From Micavibrio sp. (GTDB taxonomy: Bacteria > Pseudomonadota > Alphaproteobacteria > Micavibrionales > UBA2020): DNA of 64,000 nucleotides. Position numbers and translations under genes: made by a program. The stretch is taken from assembly GCA_028283745.1 (NCBI GenBank), contig JAPWJZ010000004.1, positions 1-64,000 on the forward strand. Reading direction: 5' to 3'. The notes beneath the pieces were generated by a model. It was not told where the DNA came from, searched no databases, and worked only from the letters and a program-made list of their open reading frames with translations. Positions 9,687 to 19,156 of the stretch are shown here, piece after piece (positions within the stretch are counted from its first letter, which is position 1; each line of letters opens with the position of its first letter).

Positions 9687-9761
9687 TGGGGTGTAGCCAA
9701 GCGGTAAGGCAGCGGTTTTTGGTACCGCCATTCCTAGGTTCGATCCCTAGCACCCCAACCA
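9687..9761 (+). tRNA. tRNA-Gln (anticodon TTG), CCA encoded
   Basis: TGGGGTG acceptor pairs with CACCCCA; anticodon arm GCGGT-TTTTGGT-ACCGC; T arm CTAGG-TTCGATC-CCTAG; discriminator A then CCA. Confidence 0.95.
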
Positions 9762-9808
9762 CCTTTTCCCCATATCCATCAGGCATCCATGCAGCGGGCC
9801 GTAACGCC

Positions 9809-11734
9809 ATGAAGTTCAGGGATGATATCAACGGCCTGCGCGGCATCGCAGTGGCGGGCGTTGTGCTGTACCACTTCAACGTCGCGGGCTTTGCCGGCGG
9901 CTATGCGGGGGTGGATGTTTTTTTCGTCATCTCCGGCTTCTTGATGACGGGCATTATTTTGGGCCAGCTGGAAGCGCAGCGCTTCTCCCTTGCCAACTTC
10001 TACCTTAACCGCGCCAAGCGCATTATTCCGGCACTTGCGGCGTTGTGCCTTGCGCTGATGGTTGCCGGATATTTCTGGCTGATACCGTCCGACCTGCAAA
10101 ACCTTGGCAAGCACGCAGCGGCGGCAATCACCTTTATTTCAAATTTTATTTTCAAAGGCGAGCAAGGCTATTTTGATGCGCCAATGCGCGATACGTGGCT
10201 GCTGCATACATGGTCGCTTTCTACCGAATGGCAGTTTTATCTGCTGTACCCACTTGCTTTAATGGCATGGGCAAAATACACGCGCCTGTCACGAAAGCAC
10301 CTGCTCTGCCTCATGGCGGCGCTGGCCGCCGCCACCTTTGCGCTTTCGGTTTATGCCACGCCCGCAAAGGCCAACATGGCCTTTTACCTGCTGCCAGCGC
10401 GTGTGTGGGAATTTGTGGCGGGCGGCGCGCTGTGCCTGCTGCCCGCACCGCGCCGCCGCGCCGCCGTGTTCGAAATTGCGGGCCTGCTGCTCATTTTACT
10501 ATCGTTCTTCACGTTGCAGGATTCTACGCCCTGGCCCGGGTACATGGCGGCGCTGCCCGTGCTGGGCGCGGCCATGGTTATTTACGCCGCCCGTCCGCAA
10601 TCACGCGTCACGGGCAATGCGCCGCTGCAGCTTTTGGGCAAAACATCCTATTCCATTTACCTGTGGCACTGGCCGGTCTTTGTCGGCATGAATTATTTTG
10701 GCATTGCGGAAGGCGCTTGGTTTACCGTGACCGGCATTCTTGCATCACTTGCGCTGGGGGGGATTTCATACGCCGTCATTGAAACACCGGCGCGTGAAAA
10801 AATGCCGAAAGTGTCGCTGCCGCGGGCCTTTGCGGGTTTTGCGGTGCTGCTGGCGGTGATTGGCGGCATGGGCCTTGGCCTTGCCGCCGCCAAGGGCCTG
10901 CCCGCGCGCGTTTCCGCCAGAATCAACGCCATTGACCAGGCATCGTCGGATAAATACCAGCTCGAAAAAGACTGCCACTTCAGCCAGGATTCCGTCACCA
11001 CCAGGCACTGCACCGTCGGCAAGGGCAATGACGTTCAATTCGCCCTGTGGGGTGACAGCCACGCGGGCGCCATTTCAAGCGCGGTGGCGGCGGCGGCGCA
11101 GGGCAAGGGCTTGCTGTACCTTTCCTTCTGCCCGACCATGTTCGGCGTTGAAACCAGCGCGGTCAAAAAAGCTCATTGCGCCAAATTCAACGACATGATT
11201 TTCAACGACATTAAACAGCTGCCGAAAAACATTCCGCTGATCATCATCAACCGTTATTCCAACTACCTGCAAAACCGCGACAAAGACCCGCAAAAAAACC
11301 ACGACCTGTTCTATGCCGGCAAACCCGCGCCCGCAAATGCGAATGACGCGGCAGCGCAGTACAGAAGCACCCTCACTAAAACGCTTTGCACCATTGCCGC
11401 AGACCGCAAGCTTTACGTTGTCAAACCCATTCCCGAAATGGAACAGGATGTGCCTAAAACCCTTGCCCGCAGGCTAATGGCGCACGGCACGGCAAATGAT
11501 ATGTCGGTTGATATGCCGCAATACGAAAGCCGCAACCGCGATGCGCTGGCCGCGCTTGATGCCGCGCAAAAAGGCTGCGGCGTGACGTTGCTGGACCCTG
11601 CGCCGGCTCTTTGCACCCATGGCAAATGCGCGGGCTCCGACAACCTCAAGCCCTTGTATTTTGACAGCAATCACCTGAACGAATGGGGCAACAAGCGCCT
11701 TGTGCCGATGCTTGCGCCTGTTTTCAATAAATGA
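9809..11734 (+). CDS. OafA/YrhL-type acyltransferase-3 with C-terminal SGNH-like domain
   Basis: DINGLRGIAVAGVVLYHF, GGYAGVDVFFVISGFLMTGII, multiple TM segments, SGNH-like LWGDSHAGAI and DSNHLNEWGN; ATG at 9809 after the tRNA. Confidence 0.9.
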   Translation: MKFRDDINGLRGIAVAGVVLYHFNVAGFAGGYAGVDVFFVISGFLMTGIILGQLEAQRFSLANFYLNRAKRIIPALAALCLALMVAGYFWLIPSDLQNLGKHAAAAITFISNFIFKGEQGYFDAPMRDTWLLHTWSLSTEWQFYLLYPLALMAWAKYTRLSRKHLLCLMAALAAATFALSVYATPAKANMAFYLLPARVWEFVAGGALCLLPAPRRRAAVFEIAGLLLILLSFFTLQDSTPWPGYMAALPVLGAAMVIYAARPQSRVTGNAPLQLLGKTSYSIYLWHWPVFVGMNYFGIAEGAWFTVTGILASLALGGISYAVIETPAREKMPKVSLPRAFAGFAVLLAVIGGMGLGLAAAKGLPARVSARINAIDQASSDKYQLEKDCHFSQDSVTTRHCTVGKGNDVQFALWGDSHAGAISSAVAAAAQGKGLLYLSFCPTMFGVETSAVKKAHCAKFNDMIFNDIKQLPKNIPLIIINRYSNYLQNRDKDPQKNHDLFYAGKPAPANANDAAAQYRSTLTKTLCTIAADRKLYVVKPIPEMEQDVPKTLARRLMAHGTANDMSVDMPQYESRNRDALAALDAAQKGCGVTLLDPAPALCTHGKCAGSDNLKPLYFDSNHLNEWGNKRLVPMLAPVFNK

Positions 11735-11786
11735 TACTGTCCGGCCACCTTCAAGGGCTTAATTTTTAAACGGCACGCGAGCAAAA

Positions 11787-13346
11787 ATGACGACATTAAC
11801 TTATCTTGGCCACGCCTGCTTCCTGTTTGAAACCGATGCCGCCGCCATCCTCATCGACCCGTGGCTGAGCCCGGAAGGCGCGTTCCTGGGCACCTGGCGG
11901 CAACTGCCGCCGAACGACCATTGCCTTGCCTTCGTTGAAGCCAAAATGAAGCAAAAGCCCGTCGCCATTTACGTGACGCACGAACATGAAGACCACTACG
12001 ATGAAAAAACCATGCGCCGCCTGCTGCCGCTGGCAAAGGCGCTGTACATTCCCGATTACGAGAACCACTTTTTCAAGAACCTGATGGTGAAAAACCTGGG
12101 TGCCGCGCCGCAAGTGCTGGGCGAAGACGCGCCTGAAATGTTCCACGATATTTCCTTCAAAATCTTCATCGACGAAAGCGGCATCAACCGCGACAGCGCG
12201 ATATTCCTGAAAACGCCGGACCTTTCCTTCCTCGATGCCAACGACTGCAAAATTTTCGACCGCGCGACATTCTTGCTGGAACGCTGCGGCCCTATCGACA
12301 TTCTGTCATCGCAGTTCAGTGGCGCGAACATGCACCCGATCTGCTATGACATGCCCGAGGAAAGCTACCGCGAAATTTCACGCCAGAAGCGCATGCGCAA
12401 ATTTGTCGCGGTGCGCAACTTCATCAAGGATTTGAAGCCGCGCTACTACCTGCCCTCCGCCGGCCCCGCGGTTTTCCCTTACCCGCAGCACGAAGCGCTG
12501 AACTTTCAGGAAAAGAACATTTTCCCCAAATGGTGGGAATTCCGCGACTTCCTCGGCGGCAAGGCGGATGTTGAATTTGTGCCGCTGGACGTTCTGGGCA
12601 CAGCAACCGGGGCGGCTGGCCAGCCGCCCGCCTTCGCCGGCATGGCCAAGGAAATTACCGACGCGGAAATCATGGATATTATCCACAAATACCGCGCGCT
12701 TGATGCCGCTTTGCCGAAAGCCGCAAAAATTTCCGAAGCCGCAATTTTCGCGTTCTTTGGATCAGAGATGAACAAAAAAATTGAGGTACTGAAGAGCAAT
12801 CCGAAAGTCAGCATCGACTGCACGCTGTTCATCGACATTCGCAAGGAAGACGGCACGGATACGCTGTATTGCCTGAAACCCGGCACGCTGCAGCTGGAGA
12901 AGGCCGATAAAAGCGCCATTGCACCGCCCTATTACCTGCATACCACATCAACCGCTGCGCTTGAAAAATTCATTCAGTCCGGCAAGGGATGGGGCACGTA
13001 CTTCCTGTCCTTCCTGTTCCGCGGCAAGCGCGACCCGGATGTGTTTGACACCGCCCTTGGCACCTTCTTTGTGGCGAACGATGCCGCGGACCTTGATTAC
13101 GGCCTGAAGAAACTGGTCGAATTCCGCGACAGCGATGAATACATCACGCTGGAAGCGCCGGATGGAAAATCATCCGTCAGCTGCCGCCGCTTCTGCCCGC
13201 ATCAGGGCGCGGATTTAACCTACGCGAATTTTGACGGCAAATACGTCATCTGCCCGCGCCATCAGTGGCGCTTCAACTGTGAAAATGGCGGCAAGGCAGA
13301 CAACAGCAATGACACGCTGGATGCCACCATCACCAAAAAACAATAA
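11787..13346 (+). CDS. metallo-beta-lactamase-fold hydrolase fused to a C-terminal Rieske [2Fe-2S] domain
   Basis: N-terminal LGHACFLFETDAAAILIDPWLS and THEHEDHYD (HxHxDH); C-terminal RRFCPHQGADL...YVICPRHQWRFN (CxH...CxxH). Confidence 0.85.
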   Translation: MTTLTYLGHACFLFETDAAAILIDPWLSPEGAFLGTWRQLPPNDHCLAFVEAKMKQKPVAIYVTHEHEDHYDEKTMRRLLPLAKALYIPDYENHFFKNLMVKNLGAAPQVLGEDAPEMFHDISFKIFIDESGINRDSAIFLKTPDLSFLDANDCKIFDRATFLLERCGPIDILSSQFSGANMHPICYDMPEESYREISRQKRMRKFVAVRNFIKDLKPRYYLPSAGPAVFPYPQHEALNFQEKNIFPKWWEFRDFLGGKADVEFVPLDVLGTATGAAGQPPAFAGMAKEITDAEIMDIIHKYRALDAALPKAAKISEAAIFAFFGSEMNKKIEVLKSNPKVSIDCTLFIDIRKEDGTDTLYCLKPGTLQLEKADKSAIAPPYYLHTTSTAALEKFIQSGKGWGTYFLSFLFRGKRDPDVFDTALGTFFVANDAADLDYGLKKLVEFRDSDEYITLEAPDGKSSVSCRRFCPHQGADLTYANFDGKYVICPRHQWRFNCENGGKADNSNDTLDATITKKQ

Positions 13347-13358
13347 AAAGAAACCGCA

Positions 13359-14531
13359 ATGCAACCACCCGGCAACAGCGACGCGTTCAGAAATTTAGTA
13401 CAGCAAGGCCGCCCCCCTGTTATCGCACAAATTCTGCCTGCGCTTAATTCCGGCGGCGTGGAGCAAGGCGTTATCGATATCAACAAGGCCATCGTTGCGG
13501 CGGGCGGCACGTCCATCGTCATTTCCGGTGGCGGCAAGCGGGCGGCGGAAATTGCGGCGGCGGGCGGCCTGCACATCCAGCTGCCGGTGAATACCAAAAA
13601 TCCCCTTAAAATGTGGCGCAACATTGGCCTTATCAAAAAAGCCCTTCGCGCGCACAACGTCAATATCCTCCATGCCTGCTCCCGCGCGCCCGCGTGGAGC
13701 GCACAATTCGCCGTGAAGGGCACCGCTGCCCGTTACGTCACCAGCTGCCATTCCGCCCATTCCATCAGCGGCGCGCTGAAGCGTTTTTACAATTCCTCCA
13801 TCACGAAGGGGGAGCGCGTGATTGCTGTTTCCCGCTTCCTTGAAAAATACCTGGCCGACAATTACAGCATCGACCCCGCCATCATCCGCGTCATTCACCG
13901 CGGCGTTGAGATTGAAAAATTTGACCCCGCACTGGTTGACGCGGCAAAAGTCGCCGCAACCCTTAAATCACTCGGCATCCCCGACGGTGCGAAGGTTATT
14001 TTGCTGCCCGCGCGCATTACGCGCAGCAAAGGCCATAAGGTATTAATTGACGCGATCCAGCAGCTTGGCCGCACCGACGTCATCGGCGTGCTGCTCGGGT
14101 CCGACATCGGCTTTGAAAATTACCGGCAGGAGCTGGACGAATATATCCGCGAAAAAGGCATGGGGGATTACATCCGCATCGCCTCGAACATCGACATGCC
14201 GCTGGCTTACATGATGGCAACCATTGTGGCCGCGCCCTCGACCGTGCCGGAAGGTTTTGGCCGCGCCCCCATTGAAGCGCAGGCCATGGGCCGCCCCGTC
14301 ATTACCGCCGCGCATGGCGGCATGATGGAGACGGTGGTGCCGGGCGAAACCGGCTGGCTGGTTGAGCCCGGCAGTGCGGCATCCCTTGCCGAAGCTCTTA
14401 AAACCGCGCTCGCCCTTCCCGCCGATGTACAAAGCGGCCTTGCCGCCCGCCTGCGCGATTACGCCCGCCAGAACTTCACCAACGAGCGCATGGGCAAAGC
14501 CACGCTGGCCGTCTATGCGGAGCTGCTTTAA
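13359..14531 (+). CDS. glycosyltransferase family 4-like
   Basis: IAQILPALNSGGVEQGVIDI; donor-site region GFGRAPIEAQAMGRPVITAAHGGMMETVVPGETGWLVEPG. Confidence 0.88.
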   Translation: MQPPGNSDAFRNLVQQGRPPVIAQILPALNSGGVEQGVIDINKAIVAAGGTSIVISGGGKRAAEIAAAGGLHIQLPVNTKNPLKMWRNIGLIKKALRAHNVNILHACSRAPAWSAQFAVKGTAARYVTSCHSAHSISGALKRFYNSSITKGERVIAVSRFLEKYLADNYSIDPAIIRVIHRGVEIEKFDPALVDAAKVAATLKSLGIPDGAKVILLPARITRSKGHKVLIDAIQQLGRTDVIGVLLGSDIGFENYRQELDEYIREKGMGDYIRIASNIDMPLAYMMATIVAAPSTVPEGFGRAPIEAQAMGRPVITAAHGGMMETVVPGETGWLVEPGSAASLAEALKTALALPADVQSGLAARLRDYARQNFTNERMGKATLAVYAELL

Positions 14532-14760
14532 ATTACATAACAAAAATTATCTGGAAATGGGCTGTTATTTCAACCCTATAATTCTCCAACTGATGCGGCC
14601 TTTTTGGCTTTTTATGCGCAGGAAAAACGTATTCATTGCGTGTAAATAACGTCGTTGGCGGCAGGGCCTGTACTATAATAGCCCCGCGCCTGCGGCAAAC
14701 GGCGCGACATGATACCCAGAGCTTTTTTACTTCCCCCTCGTTCCCCTTGCGGAGCTGCCA

Positions 14761-15929
14761 TGCGCAAAACCAAAATCATCATCGCCGTTCTTGTTGTTTG
14801 CGCCGCAGGTGCGGGCATATGGCATCATTACAAGGCAGGCGACGCCGCGAACGCGGGTAAAAAAGCGCAATCCGTGCTGGTGAAAACGGCAGCAGTGACA
14901 GCGGCAGATGTGCCTTTGCAGCTGGTGGCCGTTGGCACCGTGGTGCCGTACCAGACAGTCGCCATTCGCTCCCGCATCGATTCACAGCTCAGCGACGTTA
15001 AATTCCACAGCGGCGATTACGTGCATGAAGGCGATGTGCTGTTCCAGCTGGATGACCGCGTGCTGAAAACCCAGCTTGACCAGGCCGCCGCCAACGTGCA
15101 GCGCGACAAGGCGCAGCAAACCAACCTGCAATTGCAGTACGATCGCAATACCAAGCTTTTCGCCGTCAAATCCGTCAGCCAGCAGGCGGTGGACGACAGC
15201 AAGGCTGCGCTTGATACGCAGACCGCCACATTAGCGGCGGATGCCGCGCTGATGGAAAGCATTCAGGTGCAGCTGACCTATACCGTTATCAAGGCGCCCA
15301 TCAGCGGCCGTACCGGCACCATTAACCTGACGACCGGCAATACCGTGACGGCGAATGACGCAACGCCGCTTGTCACCATCAACCAGGTAAAACCCATCTG
15401 GGCGCAAATCTCCTTCTCGCAGCGCTACCTTGAACCCATTCATAACGCCAAGAAAAACGGCAGCGTTGCCGTGACCGCGCAGCATGAAGGCAACAAACCT
15501 GTTGCCGGACGGCTTGATTACATCGACAACGCGGTCGACAACACTACCGGCACCTTTGCCACGCGCGTATTGTTCGACAATGACGACGAAGCCCTGTGGC
15601 CCGGCATGTTCGTGACCGTCACGCTGAACCTTGGCGACGAAAAACAGGCCCTTACCGTTCCCGAAGTCGCCGTACAGCACGGGCAGGAAAATGATTACGT
15701 TTATACAGTCGTCGACGGCAAGGCGCACCGCGCCACCGTCAAAATCGCGCGCTTTCAGGGCGGCCTTGCCATTATTGACAGCGGCCTTAAAGCCGGTGAC
15801 ATTGTCACCACCGATGGCATGATGAAGCTGGATGACGGCAGCGCGGTTGAGGTTGTCACCCCCGCTGATAAATCGGCGGATAAAGCAGATGCCGCCGCCT
15901 CGAAAACCGGCGGGGATGCCGGCAAATGA
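14761..15929 (+). CDS. RND efflux periplasmic adaptor (membrane fusion protein)
   Basis: HlyD/AcrA-like: VGTVVPYQTVAIRSRIDSQLSDVKFHSGDYVHEGDVLFQLDDR; TYTVIKAPISGRTG. Confidence 0.9.
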
Positions 15930-18900
15930 ACATTTCTGAATTCTGCATTCGCCGCCCGGTATTTACTATTCTGCTGATGGCGGCTTTACTGGTCGGCGGA
16001 CTTTCAGGGTATATGCAGCTGCCGGTCAGCGCCCTGCCCCGCGTTGACTTCCCCACCATTTCCGTTTCTGCCAGCCTGTCGGGCGCAAGCCCTGAAACCA
16101 TGGCATCCACCGTGGCAACACCGCTGGAGCGCCAGTTTTCGACCATTCCCGGCGTAACGTCCATGACCTCCTCCAGCACACTTGGTTCCACGCGCGTGAC
16201 GCTGCAGTTTGATCTGGCGCGCGATATTGACGGCGCGGCGCTAGATGTGCAAACCGCCATTTCCACAGCGCAGCGCCAGCTGCCGAAGGAAATGACAACG
16301 CCGCCGTCCTTCCGCAAAACCAACCCTGCCGATGCGCCCGTACTGCTCATCGCGGTTTCATCCGCCAGCCTGCCCATTTCTCAGGTGGACGATTATGCCG
16401 ATACCATGATCGGCCAGCGGCTTTCAACCGTCACCGGCGTGGCGCAGGTGCAAATTTACGGTGAACAAAAATACGCCGTGCGCATTAAAGTAGATCCGGA
16501 CAAGCTGGCGGCGCAAAACCTCAGCTTTGATGATGTCAGCACCGCGGTTTCCAACGCGGCGTCCAACACACCCGTCGGCATCATCAACGGGCCGAACCAG
16601 CTGTTCAACCTCAACTTTGCGGGCCAGCCGCAAAACGCCGCAGCCTTCAGCAACCTTGTCGCCGTCTGGAAAGACGGCGCACCGGTGCGCCTGAAAGATA
16701 TCGCCACCGTTACCGACGGCGTGCAGGATGACCATTCCATGGCCACCATTGACGGTAAATCCGCCGTCGTCCTCGCCATTCAGCGCCAGCCGGATGCAAA
16801 TACGATCGACGTCGTCAAGCGCGTCCGCGACCTGCTGCCGATGTTCCAGCAGCAATTGCCCCCTTCCGTTGAAATTACCCCTTTAATGGACCGTGCCGTT
16901 GCCGTGCACGACGCCGTCCATGATGTGCAATTCACGCTGCTGCTCACCATCGGCCTTGTGATTGGCGTTATCTTCCTGTTCCTGCGCGACCTGCGCGCCA
17001 CGCTTATCCCCGCCATTGCGGTGCCGCTGTCGATTATCTCGACCTATGGCGTGATGTCGCTGCTGAATTATTCCATCGACAACATTTCGCTGCTCGCCCT
17101 CACGCTCTGCGTCGGCTTCGTGGTTGACGATGCGATTGTGATGCTTGAAAACATCGTCCGCCACATGGAAGACGGCATGAAGCCGTTTGAAGCGGCACTG
17201 AAGGGCGCAAAGGAAATCAGCTTTACCATTATTTCCATCACTTTTTCGCTTGTCGCCGTCTTTATCCCCATCCTGTTCATGGGCGGCATGGTTGGGCGCA
17301 TTTTGCAGGAATTCGCGGTGACCATCAGCATCGCCATTCTGTCATCCGGCCTTATTTCCCTTACCCTGACGCCCATGCTGTGCAGCAAAATCCTGCATGC
17401 GCAGCACCATACCGAGACACGGGCATGGGCGCAGAAGCTGGAAGCGGCGTTTGAATACCTGCTGGGCGGTTATGACCGTTCATTAAAATGGTGCCTGCAC
17501 CACCGCCGCACCATGCTGGCGGTAACGCTGCTGTCGCTGCTGATCAGCATTGCGGCCTTTGCCGTGATGCCGAAGGGGCTTTTCCCGCTGGAAGATACCG
17601 GCTTCCTGTCTGGCACGGCGGAAGCGGCGCAGGATATTTCCTACAACGCCATGCTGGAAAAACAGGCACGCGTTGCCGGCATCATCCGCGCCAACAAGGC
17701 GGTGAAGCACGTTTTCTACACTGTTGGCGGGTCAAACGGCGCGTACAACACCAGCCGCATTTCCGTCAGCCTGCAGCCGAAGGGCCAGCGGCCGGATGCC
17801 CCCGCCGTGATGGCAGAGCTGAAAAAGCAGGTGGCGAAGGTTGAAGGCATTAACGTCTTCTTCCAGTCAGTGCAGAACATCCAGGTCGGCGGACGTTCCG
17901 CGAAAAGCCTGTACCAGTACACGCTGCAGGACAATAACTTGACAGAGCTGTATGCATGGTCCGCCAAACTGGAAGAGGCGCTCGGCAAAACCCGCGGCTT
18001 TGCCGATGTCACAACCGACCTGCAGTTGAAAAGCCTGCAAGCCGTTGTCACGCCCGACCAGGATAAAGCTTCCAGCGTGGGCCTTAGCAACGGGTCCCTG
18101 CGCGAAGCGCTGTACAGCGCTTTCGGCTCCCTTCAGATCGGCAGCATTTACACACCGTCGGATGACTACGAGATTATCATGGATGTTGAGGACGATTTTA
18201 AAAAGTCCCCCGAAGACATTAAAAAGCTGTACCTGCGCGGCAGCGGGGAACGTTTGACCCCGCTGGATGCGGTTGCCAGCGTCACCCGCACGCTTGGCCC
18301 CCTGTCGGTCAACCACCAGGGGCAAATGCCTTCGGTCACGCTGTCCTTCAACCTGTCGGACGGCATGTCGCTCAGCACAGCGGTGGATTCGATTGCTAGC
18401 GTGCAGAAAAAAATTGCCATGCCCGCCAGCATTACCGGCACCTTCCAGGGTAACGCGCAGGTGTTTCAGGACGCCGCCAACGGACAGGGCATGTTGATTG
18501 GCGTGACGCTTGTCGTCATCTACATCATTCTTGGCATGCTGTATGAAAGCTTTATTCACCCCATCACCATTTTGTCCGGCCTGCCCTCCGCCGGTATTGG
18601 CGCGGCGCTGTCGCTGCTCCTGATGGGGATGGACCTTAGTGTTATCGCCATCGTCGGCATCATCCTGCTTATCGGCATCGTTAAAAAGAACGCCATCATG
18701 ATGGTGGACTTCGCCATTACCCAGCGCGCAGAAGGCAAGGGGCCCGAGGAAGCGATTTATCAGGCCTGCCTGCTGCGTTTCCGCCCCATTTTCATGACAT
18801 CGCTTGCGGCAATCTTCGGCTCGCTGCCCATCGCCATTGCGTTTGGCGCGGGGGCGGAACTGCGCCAGCCGCTGGGGGTGACCGTGGTCGGCGGCCTGTT

Positions 18901-19009
18901 AACGTCGCAGCTGCTCACGCTTTACATCACACCCGTTATTTATATGTATCTTGAAGAATGGCGCGAACGCAGGCTGCACAAAAGTACCCCGCCCGTAACC
19001 GCCGCGTAG
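15926..19009 (+). CDS. RND efflux permease (HAE1 type)
   Basis: 1027 aa; FCIRRPVFTILLMAALLVGG, PRVDFPTISVSASLSGASPETM, GFVVDDAIVMLENIVRHME; ATGA overlap with adaptor gene. Confidence 0.95.
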   Translation: MNISEFCIRRPVFTILLMAALLVGGLSGYMQLPVSALPRVDFPTISVSASLSGASPETMASTVATPLERQFSTIPGVTSMTSSSTLGSTRVTLQFDLARDIDGAALDVQTAISTAQRQLPKEMTTPPSFRKTNPADAPVLLIAVSSASLPISQVDDYADTMIGQRLSTVTGVAQVQIYGEQKYAVRIKVDPDKLAAQNLSFDDVSTAVSNAASNTPVGIINGPNQLFNLNFAGQPQNAAAFSNLVAVWKDGAPVRLKDIATVTDGVQDDHSMATIDGKSAVVLAIQRQPDANTIDVVKRVRDLLPMFQQQLPPSVEITPLMDRAVAVHDAVHDVQFTLLLTIGLVIGVIFLFLRDLRATLIPAIAVPLSIISTYGVMSLLNYSIDNISLLALTLCVGFVVDDAIVMLENIVRHMEDGMKPFEAALKGAKEISFTIISITFSLVAVFIPILFMGGMVGRILQEFAVTISIAILSSGLISLTLTPMLCSKILHAQHHTETRAWAQKLEAAFEYLLGGYDRSLKWCLHHRRTMLAVTLLSLLISIAAFAVMPKGLFPLEDTGFLSGTAEAAQDISYNAMLEKQARVAGIIRANKAVKHVFYTVGGSNGAYNTSRISVSLQPKGQRPDAPAVMAELKKQVAKVEGINVFFQSVQNIQVGGRSAKSLYQYTLQDNNLTELYAWSAKLEEALGKTRGFADVTTDLQLKSLQAVVTPDQDKASSVGLSNGSLREALYSAFGSLQIGSIYTPSDDYEIIMDVEDDFKKSPEDIKKLYLRGSGERLTPLDAVASVTRTLGPLSVNHQGQMPSVTLSFNLSDGMSLSTAVDSIASVQKKIAMPASITGTFQGNAQVFQDAANGQGMLIGVTLVVIYIILGMLYESFIHPITILSGLPSAGIGAALSLLLMGMDLSVIAIVGIILLIGIVKKNAIMMVDFAITQRAEGKGPEEAIYQACLLRFRPIFMTSLAAIFGSLPIAIAFGAGAELRQPLGVTVVGGLLTSQLLTLYITPVIYMYLEEWRERRLHKSTPPVTAA

Positions 19010-19048
19010 AAAAACCTGTCCTGAATTTAGGGAGTTACCGGCAACACC

Positions 19049-19078
19049 CGCACACATTGCGGCGATGCAACGTGTGCG
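19049..19078 (+). terminator. strong intergenic hairpin after the RND permease (possible terminator or 5' element)
   Basis: CGCACAC-A-TTGC GGCGAT GCAA-C-GTGTGCG: 11 pairs with one A/C mismatch and 6-nt loop; weak downstream T tract. Confidence 0.45.
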
Positions 19079-19156
19079 GCGATTATTTTGTGCTACAATA
19101 TTCAGATACATCCCGATTCAAAATGCCGGCAAATAAAATTTTCCAAAAGCCTGCCC

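Noticed and set aside
9687-14531. tRNA-integrated genomic island
   Set aside because: No integrase, no duplicated tRNA 3' end and no flanking direct repeat were found in the window.
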